Shown here: positions 1 to 9,400 of the stretch, in pieces
How the letters are laid out: every line of letters begins with the position of its first letter
Numbering within the stretch: the stretch's first letter is position 1
Source of the DNA: Acidobacteriota bacterium
Lineage (GTDB): Bacteria; Acidobacteriota; Thermoanaerobaculia; Gp7-AA8
Assembly (NCBI GenBank): GCA_016184115.1
Contig: JACPDH010000081.1
Coordinates: 1-45,007 of the forward strand
Length of the DNA: 45,007 nt
Direction: 5' to 3'
Program-made: the position numbers and the translations under genes
Notes under the pieces: model-generated
The model's database searches: none
What the model was told of the DNA's origin: nothing
The model's input: only the letters and a program-made list of their open reading frames with translations

Positions 1-984
1 GTAAAGGAATGCGCTTTCTGCAGGGTGCCCGAAGCGCAGGCGGAGCTCCGCGAGCTCGGCATCGGCGATCGGCGTGCCGCACTGGTCGGCAGCGTTGATC
101 CGGCCTAACGGCCCGACGCGGTAAAGTCCTTCAGGGAACCCTCGTGACCTGAAGAAGGGCGCCTTCATGTACGACTCGCGAAGGCTCGCCTCGCCGATGA
201 AAGTGTCGTACTGCTCGGCGGCGATCCCGTCCGCGGCGATGCTGCCGCCGGCGTCGCGGAAGCGTAGGTCGCCGTCGTAGAACTGCAGGTTGCCGGAACG
301 ATCGACGAGCCCCGCCGACATCATGGGCGCCGACCCGAAGAACCGGATCTCCTCGTCGTAGTTATCGAGTGCTCCTTTGAAGAAGGCAATCGTCCGCGTG
401 GCTATGAGTTTCGCGACGGGAAGTTCGGCGAGAATTCGATCGCGCGTGGCGATGCTGACTGGTTCCGCCATTCCTCCGGCGACGATGCCTGAGCCGTGGA
501 CGCGCTCCTTCGCGAGCATTTCGATGACCTGTTGGCCGAACTTGCGAAGCTCGATCCCTTCGCGTGCGAGCTCGGGGTGTGCGGCGATCAGTCCGAGCAC
601 GTTTCTGGTCGCCGGATCGGAGTCCATTCCGAGGAGCAGATCGGGTGCCGAGAGATAGAAGAAGCTGAGGGCGTGCGATTGCACAATCTGCGCGCAGTGG
701 ACCAACTCGCGCTGCAATTTCGCCGCGGGAGGGATCCTCACCGCCATGATCGAGTCGCATGCCTTCGCCGATGCCAGCAGGTGACTGACGGGGCAAATGC
801 CGCAGATGCGCGCGGTGATGCCCGGCATCTCGTAGTAGGGACGTCCCTCGGTGAACTTCTCGAAGCCGCGCACCTGCGTGACGTGGAACTCGGTGCCGGC
901 CACGCGTCCTTCGTCGTTGAGGAGGATCGTCACCTTTGCATGGCCTTCGATGCGGGTGACAGGGTCGATCGTAATGCGCTTCAT
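1..984 (-). CDS. hoxH: [NiFe] hydrogenase large subunit HoxH (partial, 3' end outside window)
   Basis: Catalytic subunit of a cytoplasmic group 3-type [NiFe] hydrogenase, which would hold the Ni-Fe(CN)2CO site for H2 oxidation or evolution. The first 328 codons are present and the frame is still open at base 1. The N-terminus has the RIEGH box (residues 11-15) and the L1 cysteine motif RICGICPVSH with Cys61 and Cys64, two of the four expected Ni ligands. The L2 CxxC and the C-terminal maturation site lie outside. The ATG at 984-982 follows GAGGAG at a 6-nt gap. It is the last visible gene of the operon, 10 nt after hoxY. The family is certain; the exact subgroup (3d versus 3b/3c) rests mainly on the diaphorase genes upstream. 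Confidence 0.93.
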   Translation of the reverse strand, partial: MKRITIDPVTRIEGHAKVTILLNDEGRVAGTEFHVTQVRGFEKFTEGRPYYEMPGITARICGICPVSHLLASAKACDSIMAVRIPPAAKLQRELVHCAQIVQSHALSFFYLSAPDLLLGMDSDPATRNVLGLIAAHPELAREGIELRKFGQQVIEMLAKERVHGSGIVAGGMAEPVSIATRDRILAELPVAKLIATRTIAFFKGALDNYDEEIRFFGSAPMMSAGLVDRSGNLQFYDGDLRFRDAGGSIAADGIAAEQYDTFIGEASLRESYMKAPFFRSRGFPEGLYRVGPLGRINAADQCGTPIADAELAELRLRFGHPAESAFLY

Positions 985-994
985 CTGAGGCTCC

Positions 995-1525
995 TCATCC
1001 GAACTTCACGGTCAGGTTCGTGTCGGGCTTGCGTCCGTCGAGAACGGCCGCGATGACACCCGAGATCGTCTTCGCCGGCGGTGGGCATCCTGGAAGGCAA
1101 AGGTCCACCTTCACGAACTCTCGTACCGGGCGCGCCTGCTTGAGCAGCGCGGGCACACCGTCGGTCGGAACCCCCTTTCCTTCGATCGCGCCTTCGACGT
1201 AGACCCGCTGAAGCAGCCGTTGGACCGGAATCCCGTTGCGCATCGCAGGAACGTTGCCGGTCACGGCGCAATCGCCCATCGAGACGAGGATGGCGGTCCG
1301 TTGGCGGATCTTCTGGATCTTGTTGAGGTCATCCTGGGAACTGACGGCCCCTTCCACGAGAGTGACGTCGACTCCCTCGGGGAAGTCTTGGGCGTCGACG
1401 AGCGGGCCATAGACGAGCTCGATCTTCGACGCGAGCGAAATCACCGCTGCGTCCATGTCGAGAAGCGACATGTGACAGCCGGAACATCCGTCGAGCCACA
1501 CGGTGGCGACTTTCAGCTTCTTCAT
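995..1525 (-). CDS. hoxY: [NiFe] hydrogenase small subunit HoxY
   Basis: Small electron-transfer subunit that pairs with HoxH (176 aa). Visible Cys14, Cys17, Cys86 and Cys147, in the CSGC, GDC and PGCPPP contexts, are the ligands expected for the single proximal [4Fe-4S] cluster. The protein is short and has no Tat signal and no medial or distal cluster domain, as expected for the soluble group 3 enzymes. The ATG at 1525 overlaps the hoxU stop (ATGA), giving translational coupling, and a GGGGAG lies 7 nt upstream. A longer in-frame reading to 2041 exists but would run through hoxU and lacks family similarity before this methionine. Confidence 0.95.
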   Translation of the reverse strand: MKKLKVATVWLDGCSGCHMSLLDMDAAVISLASKIELVYGPLVDAQDFPEGVDVTLVEGAVSSQDDLNKIQKIRQRTAILVSMGDCAVTGNVPAMRNGIPVQRLLQRVYVEGAIEGKGVPTDGVPALLKQARPVREFVKVDLCLPGCPPPAKTISGVIAAVLDGRKPDTNLTVKFG

Positions 1526-2235
1526 GCCTCCGCTCCCCTCCGTTGCGCAAGCGCGCTGATCCGCTCGTTCTGCTTCACCATTTCTTCGACGGCGCGACCT
1601 TTTTCGGAAAGCGCGCCCGTCGGGCATGCCTGAACGCATTTGCCGCAGCCGGTGCAGCCCTTCGAGTCTCCCCATTTGCCATTGAGATCGGCAGTGAGGC
1701 GGGTGTTGATGCCGCGCGAGAAGAGATTCCAGACGTGCGCACCTTCGAGCTCCGCGCAGACCCGCACGCACCGGGTGCAGAGGATGCAGCGGTTGTGATC
1801 GAGAACGTACTTCGGATGCGAGAGGTCGGTTTCGAGTTTCGGGAAGTTGTAGGCGAGACGCACCGTCGAGACTCCGAGGTTCGTGGCCATGGTTTGGAGC
1901 TCGCAATGACCGTTCGAGACGCAGACGGCGCAGATGTGGTTGCGCTCGACGAGGAGGAGCTCCACGGTAAGGCGGCGGTGTTGTGTGAGGCGGGGAGTCG
2001 TCGTCTTGACCGACATCCCTTCCTGTACGGGTGACGTGCACGCGGGCAGCGCGCGGTCGATGCCCTCGACCTCGACCATGCAGATGCGGCAGCCGCCTAC
2101 CGGAGTGATTCCGTCGAGGTCGCAGAGCGTGGGGATGGTCTTGCCGCCCTCTCGTGCGGCCTGGAGGATCGTCTGCCCCTCCCGGGCATCGACGAGCGCG
2201 CCGTCGATTCGAATGGAGATTTTCTTCTGTGACAA
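1522..2235 (-). CDS. hoxU: Diaphorase iron-sulfur subunit HoxU (NuoG N-terminal-like)
   Basis: Iron-sulfur subunit (237 aa) that carries electrons between the HoxEF flavin module and the HoxYH hydrogenase module. Cluster ligands can be read in order: plant-ferredoxin [2Fe-2S] Cys38, Cys49, Cys52, Cys66; the His-Cys [4Fe-4S] set His100, Cys102, Cys105, Cys111; and two bacterial-ferredoxin sets, Cys150/153/156/160 and Cys194/197/200/204. This is the normal HoxU complement. The start codon is TTG (2235-2233), chosen because AAGGAG lies 7 nt before it and the N-terminus then aligns with the ferredoxin fold. It begins 16 nt after hoxF and overlaps hoxY by 4 nt. Confidence 0.95.
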   Translation of the reverse strand: MSQKKISIRIDGALVDAREGQTILQAAREGGKTIPTLCDLDGITPVGGCRICMVEVEGIDRALPACTSPVQEGMSVKTTTPRLTQHRRLTVELLLVERNHICAVCVSNGHCELQTMATNLGVSTVRLAYNFPKLETDLSHPKYVLDHNRCILCTRCVRVCAELEGAHVWNLFSRGINTRLTADLNGKWGDSKGCTGCGKCVQACPTGALSEKGRAVEEMVKQNERISALAQRRGAEA

Positions 2236-2251
2236 GGCGTCGCTCCTTCCT

Positions 2252-5200
2252 CTACGTGGCGTTCGCGACTGTTAGGTCGCAACGCAGGCAACGTTCGCAT
2301 TCGTCGAGAGTCTCGTCGTGGGAGAGCATGGCGACGACCTCGTCTTCCGACTTCGCACGCAGCGAGGCGTCGAGCTCGCGGCCCCGATGTCTGCGGCTCT
2401 CGCTCTGCGACTCCGGCGGTGTCATGTCGAACTGGAAGTCGGGCATCGCCCCCTTCCATCGGTCGGACTCCATCAGCTGGCGGTCGATCGACCGGGCCGC
2501 GAGCTTTCCGTACGACATCGCCCCCGAGACGTTCGACGCGCCGGTTACGACGTCGCCACCGGCGTAGAATTTGGCGCGGCTCGACGCGAGCGTGTAACGG
2601 TTGACCTCGATCGTGCCGCTGCGTGAGAGCTTGATCCCTGCCGACTGCGCGAGCTCGACGTCGACGCTCTCGCCGATTGCGAAGATCACCGAATCACAGT
2701 CGATTCGCTGAATCTCTCCGGTCGGGACTGGTTTGCGGCGGCCCGACGCGTCGAACTCGCCGAGACGAGTTTTTGCGACTTCGATCGCCTTCACGCGTCC
2801 CTGATCGTCGCCGATGATGCGATGTGGCGTCGCGAGGAAATTGAACTTCGCACCCTCTTCCTTCGCCGCATGCGTTTCCTCTGCGATTGCAGGCATGTCT
2901 TTTCGTTCGCGGCGGTAGATGACCGTTGCCTCGGCGCCTCTGCGAATCGCCGTGCGTGCGGAGTCGATCGCTGCGTTGCCACCGCCGATCACCGCGACAC
3001 GGCGCCCGAGCTCCACGATCTCGCCGCGAGCAACCGCCGAGAGGAAGTGAAGCGCCGGGTAGACCCCCTTCAGGTCGGTGCCCGGCTCGCGGAGTGGGGC
3101 CCCCTCCTTCCATGTGCCGAAGGAGAGGAAGATGGCATCGAAGCGATCGTCGAGCTCATTGAGTGAGACGTCAGCACCGACGCGTGTGTTCAGGATGAAT
3201 TTCACGCCGACCCGCTCGATGAGCTCGATCTCCCGGCGTAGCGCCGATTTCGGAAGCCGGTACTCGGGAAGCGCGAATGCGAGCATGCCGCCCGGCTCGG
3301 ACTTGTCGTCATAGACGCTGACTTCGTGGCCGAGGATCGAGAGATAGAAGGCAGCGCTGAGTCCGGCGGGGCCGGCACCGACGATCGCGATCTTGCGGCC
3401 GGTCGGCTCGAGCTTCCTCGCGACGACGCGTGCAGCAACCTCATCGAATCGATCGGACATCAGCATGGTGTCACCGATGAAGCGATGGACCTCGCGCATG
3501 TTGACCGGCTCATCGAGCGTCTTGCGGCGGCATCGGCTCTCGCATGGGTGCTGGCAAACGCGCCCCGTCGTCGACGGCATCGGGTTGTCCATGATCACCG
3601 CCATGAACGCATCGTCGTGCCGTCCTTCCTTGTAGAGCTGCAAGTAACGCGGGATGTCCATGTGGAGCGGACAGCTGTTCTCACAAGGAGACAGGGCGAG
3701 CTCCTCGCAGACTCCCGCCTGGCAGCGCCGTGCGACGATGTGGTCCTCGAACTCGTTCTTGAAGTGCCGTAGCGTCGTGAGCACCGGGTTAGGCGCACTC
3801 TGCCCGAGGCCGCAGAGTGAACACTCGCGGATGTAGCGGGAGAGGTCGTCGAGCAGTTCGATGTGATGGGGCGTCGCGGCCCCTTCCGTCATTCTGTTGA
3901 GAATCCGGAGCGACTTGTTGAGCCCGACCCTGCACGGAACGCACTTTCCGCATGACTCCGAATGCGTGAACTCGATGAAGTAGCGTGCGACATCGACCAT
4001 GCAGTTGTCTTCGTCCATCACGACCATGCCGCCGGAGCCCATGATCGAACCGAGCTGTGCGAGGCTCTCGTAGTCGACGGGCGTTTCGAACATGTCCTGG
4101 GGGATGCAACCTCCCGACGGTCCGCCCGTCTGGACCGACTTGACCTGACGGCCATCGACGCCCCCACCGCCGACATCGTAGATGTACGTCTTCAGCGGAG
4201 TGCCGAGCGGCATCTCGACGAGGCCGGTGTTCTGCACCTTCCCGACGAGAGAGATGACCTTGGTTCCGGAGCTCTTCGCGCTCCCGATCTCCGTAAACCA
4301 CGTGGCGCCGCGCGTGACGATCGGTGCGACGTTGTACCAGGTCTCGACGTTGTTGATGTTCGTCGGCTTGCCGGCGAGACCTTTTTGCGCGGGGAACGGC
4401 GGACGTGGGCGCGGGCGGCCTGCATGACCTTCGAGCGAAGCGATCAGCGCCGTTTCTTCGCCGCAGACGAAGGCGCCGGCGCCTTCCACGATACTGATGT
4501 TGAAGTTGAAGCCCCGGCCGAAGATGTTCTCGCCGAGCATTCCGTACTCGCGTGCCTGGTCGATCGCACGACGCAGCTTGCGGACCGCGAGCGGATACTC
4601 GGCGCGGATGTAGATGATCCCTTCGGTGGCACCCGTGACGTAGCCTCCGATGATCATCCCCTCGAGCAGCGAGTGCGGATCGCTCTCGATCTCGTTCCGG
4701 TTCATGTACGCGCCAGGGTCGCCCTCGTCGGCGTTGCAGATCACGTACTTGGAATCTGCTTTCGCCTTCGCCATGAACTCCCACTTGTTGCCGGTGAGGT
4801 ATCCGGCGCCGCCGCGCCCGCGTAGCTTCGATGCCTTGAGCTGCTCGATGACGGTCTCGGGACGCCCGTCGATCAAGACCTTGTAGAGGGCCTGGTAGCC
4901 GCCGATTCCGAAGTACTCTTCGATGTCGTCAGGGTTGATGAACCCGCAGTTCCGCAGAACGAGCTTTCGCTGCCCTTTGAAGAAGGGAACCTCGCTCCAG
5001 AGCGGGACTTCCGGATAACCGTTGCCGTAGCGAAGGTGGCCGGTGATGTGGTCCCACTCCTCGATACGGCAGAAGACGAGCTCCGGGGTGATGTTACCGG
5101 TAGCGAGATCCTGCAGAATCCGTCCCGCATCGTTCGCTCCGACCTTCCTGAGCATCACGAGTGGATGGTTCGGAAGGCGGACGCTCACGATCGGCTCGCA

Positions 5201-5413
5201 GTAGCAGGAGCCGAAGCAACCGACTGCGGCGAGAACGACATCGATGCCGCTCCGATCGATGCCGGCGGCAAACGCGTGATAGAGCCCCTCCGCGCCGTTT
5301 CCGCGTCCGCAGGTACCCATGCCGACGGTGATGCGCGGCACGGTCGGCATCAGTTTCTCGAGCCCCGTCTCCCTCGCCGCGTTGAATGCCGCGATGTCCT
5401 GGATGCGAGCCAT
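2252..5413 (-). CDS. hoxF: HoxF-GltD fusion: NADH-binding diaphorase subunit joined to a glutamate synthase small-subunit-like flavoprotein
   Basis: A 1053-1054 aa fusion, against about 600 aa for ordinary HoxF. Residues 25-110: thioredoxin-like [2Fe-2S] domain with Cys36, Cys67, Cys71 (and Cys73). About 145-480: NuoF-type FMN/NADH domain with GRGGAGYLTGNKW at 200-212. A SLBB segment near 385-435 is followed by a [4Fe-4S] site (Cys489, 492, 495 and 532/535). From about 565 the protein becomes GltD-like: paired N-terminal Fe-S cysteines (565, 570, 578, 582; 621, 625, 629), FAD motif GAGPAG at 680, second dinucleotide motif GGGNAA at 811 followed by YRRERK, and a C-terminal CxxCxxC (1040-1046). 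The two arginines in YRRERK suggest NADPH. The start is ATG at 5413, overlapping the hoxE stop; GTG at 5416 is an alternative. An additional electron entry or exit site, possibly bifurcation, is inference. Confidence 0.93.
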   Translation of the reverse strand: MARIQDIAAFNAARETGLEKLMPTVPRITVGMGTCGRGNGAEGLYHAFAAGIDRSGIDVVLAAVGCFGSCYCEPIVSVRLPNHPLVMLRKVGANDAGRILQDLATGNITPELVFCRIEEWDHITGHLRYGNGYPEVPLWSEVPFFKGQRKLVLRNCGFINPDDIEEYFGIGGYQALYKVLIDGRPETVIEQLKASKLRGRGGAGYLTGNKWEFMAKAKADSKYVICNADEGDPGAYMNRNEIESDPHSLLEGMIIGGYVTGATEGIIYIRAEYPLAVRKLRRAIDQAREYGMLGENIFGRGFNFNISIVEGAGAFVCGEETALIASLEGHAGRPRPRPPFPAQKGLAGKPTNINNVETWYNVAPIVTRGATWFTEIGSAKSSGTKVISLVGKVQNTGLVEMPLGTPLKTYIYDVGGGGVDGRQVKSVQTGGPSGGCIPQDMFETPVDYESLAQLGSIMGSGGMVVMDEDNCMVDVARYFIEFTHSESCGKCVPCRVGLNKSLRILNRMTEGAATPHHIELLDDLSRYIRECSLCGLGQSAPNPVLTTLRHFKNEFEDHIVARRCQAGVCEELALSPCENSCPLHMDIPRYLQLYKEGRHDDAFMAVIMDNPMPSTTGRVCQHPCESRCRRKTLDEPVNMREVHRFIGDTMLMSDRFDEVAARVVARKLEPTGRKIAIVGAGPAGLSAAFYLSILGHEVSVYDDKSEPGGMLAFALPEYRLPKSALRREIELIERVGVKFILNTRVGADVSLNELDDRFDAIFLSFGTWKEGAPLREPGTDLKGVYPALHFLSAVARGEIVELGRRVAVIGGGNAAIDSARTAIRRGAEATVIYRRERKDMPAIAEETHAAKEEGAKFNFLATPHRIIGDDQGRVKAIEVAKTRLGEFDASGRRKPVPTGEIQRIDCDSVIFAIGESVDVELAQSAGIKLSRSGTIEVNRYTLASSRAKFYAGGDVVTGASNVSGAMSYGKLAARSIDRQLMESDRWKGAMPDFQFDMTPPESQSESRRHRGRELDASLRAKSEDEVVAMLSHDETLDECERCLRCDLTVANAT

Positions 5414-5943
5414 CACTCACTCTCCCGTTCGATGGTTTCGATCTCGCGCTGAAGCGTCCGTTCGTTCACATGCCCGCGGATTTTCTGATTCACCTCGACG
5501 ACCGGAGCGAGCGCGCACTGGCCGAAGCAGGCGACCGTGCGCACCGTGAACTTCCCGTCAGACGTCGTGAGAAGGATCTTGTCCTCTTCGCTGATGTCGT
5601 CGAGCCCGAGGCCGAGGGAAAGGCGCGCGCTCTGCAGGAGGTTTCTCGATCCGCGCGTGTGGCATGCCGTGCCGCGGCAGATGCAGATCGTGTTGTCTCC
5701 CTGCGGTTTGAGATTGAAGAGCGAATAGAACGTCGCGACGCTGAAGACGCGCGAGAGTGGGACGCCCGTCTTCGATGCGATGTAATCGAGCGTCGCCATC
5801 GGAAGGTATTTGTTCGGATGGTGCTCCTGCACCGCTTCGAGGATGCCGAGCAAGGCACCTGGCCTTCCCTTGCGGTCGGCGATGACCTGGTCGACGAACG
5901 CCTGTTCTCCTATGTCGAGGCGTGGCTGTTCGAGAGTCTGCAT
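5413..5943 (-). CDS. hoxE: Diaphorase subunit HoxE (NuoE-like, thioredoxin-like [2Fe-2S])
   Basis: NuoE/HoxE-family subunit (176 aa) that partners with HoxF and holds one [2Fe-2S] cluster. The expected ligands are visible as Cys89 and Cys94 (CRGTAC) and Cys139 and Cys143 (CFGQC). An N-terminal helical region precedes the thioredoxin-like fold. It is the first gene of the operon. I chose ATG at 5943 because a strong AAAGGAG lies only 4 nt before it; the upstream in-frame TTG and ATG at about 5967 would place that sequence inside the gene. The 551-bp gene-free stretch upstream must hold the operon promoter. Confidence 0.94.
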   Translation of the reverse strand: MQTLEQPRLDIGEQAFVDQVIADRKGRPGALLGILEAVQEHHPNKYLPMATLDYIASKTGVPLSRVFSVATFYSLFNLKPQGDNTICICRGTACHTRGSRNLLQSARLSLGLGLDDISEEDKILLTTSDGKFTVRTVACFGQCALAPVVEVNQKIRGHVNERTLQREIETIERESE

Positions 5944-6494
5944 GGCACTCCTTTCGAACGACATCAATACAAGTGCTCCGCGATTTGCTCGACTCGCGCA
6001 TCTCGACGGAGCGACTCGGGCTCGATCGCTTCAGGTTCGTGTTTCGGGACGATTGGTGCGGGGTGCGCATCGATGCTCGGCTGGCCGGGAGAACGGACAT
6101 CCGGGATCGGGGCACAGCTCGACATCGCGACGATCATGCGTGAATCCGGCCTGCGCGGGGTGAGGGTGCGAAGCGATCGCGGTCGACCGGGTCGCCACCC
6201 GCTCGGTGGAGTTCCCTGTCCGGCGCCCGCCTAACTATCGACGAATCGACGCGGTCCGCGCGGCGATTGCGAATCTATGTTGGGTCGGGCGCTGCCACGA
6301 TGACCCGAGTCACCCCTGCGTCGTGAGGCCCTGCCTGAGAGGGGGCGGCGCGCGTCACACGCATGTGGGTGAGAAGGCACCCCCGAGAGGCACCCGTGAC
6401 GGCACCGGCGATCGAATCGCGCGAGCAACGCGGCCGTTGCGACGACCGTAACGCGCCGTCGCGTCTGTAACGTCGATGGTCGTGAACCCGACGT
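5944..6494. other. 551-bp gene-free region between smc and the hydrogenase operon
   Basis: No reading frame here looks like a protein: the open frames are arginine- and proline-rich and match no family I recognise. The region must contain the end of the smc transcript and the promoter of hoxE. A TATTGA hexamer sits about 25 nt before the hoxE start on the minus strand, without a convincing -35. I see no clear terminator hairpin, tRNA or repeat. One GCCTAAC word lies at 6229-6235. Confidence 0.5.
5948..5954 (-). promoter_or_regulatory. Shine-Dalgarno of hoxE
   Basis: AAAGGAG on the minus strand, 4 nt before the ATG at 5943. It decides the hoxE start over two longer in-frame candidates. Confidence 0.8.
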
Positions 6495-9400
6495 CTACGC
6501 TTCGATGTCGGCGAAATTCACGGAGACGAGTCGTGAGCAACCAGCCTCCTCCATCGTGACGCCGTAAAGAGCCTCGGCCGCTTCCATCGTCCGCTTCGAG
6601 TGCGTGATGACGATGAACTGCGTCTCGCCGGTCATCTGGCGCACGAGGCGGACAAAGCGCTCGTTGTTCACTTCGTCGAGCGGCGCATCGACTTCGTCGA
6701 GCAGACAGAACGGGCTCGGCTTGTAGCGGAAGATCGCGAACAGAAGGGCGAGCGCGGTGAGCGCCCGCTCGCCGCCGGAGAGAAGCGCAATCGACTGCGT
6801 CTTCTTGCCGGGGGGTTGCGCGATGATCTCGATGCCGCTCTCGAGGATGTCTTCCTCGTCGAGCAGCTGGATGCCGGCGCGGCCGCCGCCGAAGAGCGAC
6901 TGGAAGATCTCGATGAAGTGGAGATTGACCGCGGTGAACGCCTCACGGAAGAGGTCGCGCGAGGTGACGTTGATCTTGCGGATCGTCTGGCGCAGCGACT
7001 CGATCGCCTGGACGAGATCGTCGCGCTGTGTCCGGAGAAAGTGCTCGCGCTCCTCGAGCTCTTTGTACTCGTCGATGGCGAGGACGTTGACCGGGCCGAT
7101 TCTCTCGATCTGCTCGGTGAGCTGAGAGACTTTCGACTCGAGGTCGGCACGCATCTCATCGCTCTCGGGCGGGACGGCTTCGTCGAGCATGTCGATCGTG
7201 CAGTGGAGGTCGAGAGAGAGCTGTTCGCGCAGGAGGTCGAACGCGGCGCGCGCGCGGTCCAGCCTGCGCTCCGACTCGAACAATGCATCGCGCTTCGCGT
7301 TCCAGTCGGTACGTGAAGTGATCGCCTTCGCGTCGAGCGACGTGACCGCGCTTTCCAGGCCAGCAACCTCGGATTCGAGTGAGACCCGCTGCTCTCCGAG
7401 CGCGTGGTGGGCGTTGAGCGCGACGTCCAGCTCAACGCGCGCGTGCTCGGCAGCGACACCGGTGTCGCCGATCTTCCCCTCGAGCGATCCAATCTCGGTC
7501 TGGAGGTGCTGAAAGCGTTGCGTGAGGGAGGCGACGACACGCGAGAAGTTCTCGTACTCGCGCTGCGTCCCGTTCACATTGCCGATTGCCGTCTCGAGCT
7601 CGACTCGTGCGCTCGCGGCGATCTCGGTCGTCGCCTCGAAGCGGGTGCGTGCGTCGGTCAGTGACTGGTCGAGCTCGGCAATTCGCTGCTGCGTTTCGCG
7701 CTCGGTCTCTTCCTGAGCGCGGAGCCCCGAGATCGCTTCCTCGCGTCGCTGCTCGAGCTGACGCCGCTCGTCTTCATAAAGCGAGCGCTCTTCGGTCGCG
7801 ACGGCAAGGTCCTGCTCGAATCGTTGCAGCTCGGTACGGACCCTATCGCGCGCGGCGACGCGCTCGCGCATCTCGATCTCGGCCTGCCTCGACTTCTCTT
7901 CGGCGAGGATGCGGGCGTCGTCAGCGTCTGCGAGCTCACGCTCGAGCGCCTCGAGCGCCGACGCGATGCCTGTCGCCTTGGCCTCTTCGGTCGAGAGAAG
8001 CTGCTCGAGGTCGTGCAGCTGGCGCTTGATCTCGAAGATGCCGCGCGTCCCCTCCTTCTTGCCGCCGATTACGAGGGGGCCGCGGACGACGTCGCCGTCG
8101 CGGGTGATGAACGTGGCGTCGGGTTTCCTGCGCGCTTCGACGATCGCGCTCTCCAGATTGTCGACGACGAACGCTTCGGGCACGCTGGCGCGCACGGCGT
8201 CGGCGATCGGGCCGACGCCGACGATCGCGTCAGCGATCGAGGTGCGGATCGATGTGCCCCCTTCGGGCGAGAAGTCGAGGGCGAGGAACGCTCCGCGCCC
8301 CGCGCCGCGATCGTGGAGGCGGCGGATCGCCTCGATTGCGGTCCGCGAGTCGTCGACGACGAGGGCGCGGGTGATGTCTCGCAGCAGCGTGTCGAGTGCT
8401 GATTCGTAGCCCGGCGCTGCGCTCACCGACTCGGCGGCCGAGCGCGCGTGCGGCACATACTCGAGGATCGCGCGACGGACGTCTTCGTCCTGCGATTCGA
8501 GCGAAGTGAGCAACGAACGGAGCGAGTCGATTCTGTACGTGGTCTGAGAGATCGAGTCGCGGGTGCTCTTGAGCGTGTCGAGCGTCCGTTGGCGCCTTAC
8601 GGCGAGCTCGTCGCGGAGCTCGAGTGCGGCCTTCGCGGCAGCGGTGGCCTCGACGAGGGCCGTCTCGGCTTCGCTCACCGCCTGCTGCCACTGCGTCATA
8701 CGCAGCGACGCGCCATCGAGCTCCTCGCTCGCCTTCTTCGCGGTGTCGATCAACTTGCCGAGGTAGAAATCGCATTTCTCGACGGCGATCTCGAGCTGGT
8801 GAAGCTGATTGCGCGACTCGGAGATGCGCGCGATCGTCTTCATCAGTTGCTCGCGTGCCGTAGCGAGCTCGCGCTCCGTCGTTCGTACGGCGTCGGCCTG
8901 CTGCTGGCGCTCGCGCTCGTGCTCTTCGGATGCGGCGCGAAGCTGGTCGCGCTCGGCGGTCGCCGCCTCGAGCGCGCGCCCCTTTTCGGTGAGCACGTCC
9001 TGCTGCTCGCGCGCCTCAGTTTCGATCGACGCGACCTGCGCGCGCGCGTTCTCGCTACGCTGCTGCAAGTCGGTCAGGTTCGTCTCGGACTGTGCGAGAA
9101 ACGCGCGAAGACGCTCAGCCTCGGCGCCCAGGCGCGCCATCTCTTCGCGCAGCGCAGATGCCTGCGCGGAGCGCTCGGCGAAGAGCGCCCGCGTCTCGGC
9201 GAGCTGTGCCTCGTCTCCACCGAGCGTCGCGGCCGCTTCACTCTCGAGGTTCTGGGCTACGACCACCGAGCTCTCGCTCTCGCCGAGCTCCGAACGAGCT
9301 CCGATCACACGGCCTGCGTAGAGCGAGCGCTTCGCGCCGCCGAGCTGGTCGACGAGCTCCTTGTGACGGCGCGCTTTCGCTGCTTGACGCTTAAGTGAAT

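Noticed and set aside
3789-4825. Long arginine-rich frames on both strands inside hoxF
   Set aside because: They are out-of-frame shadows of a well-supported gene with NuoF motifs and show no recognisable domain.
5386-6451. Possible small genes in the gap before the hydrogenase operon
   Set aside because: Open frames exist, but none has a Shine-Dalgarno, normal amino acid composition or family similarity.
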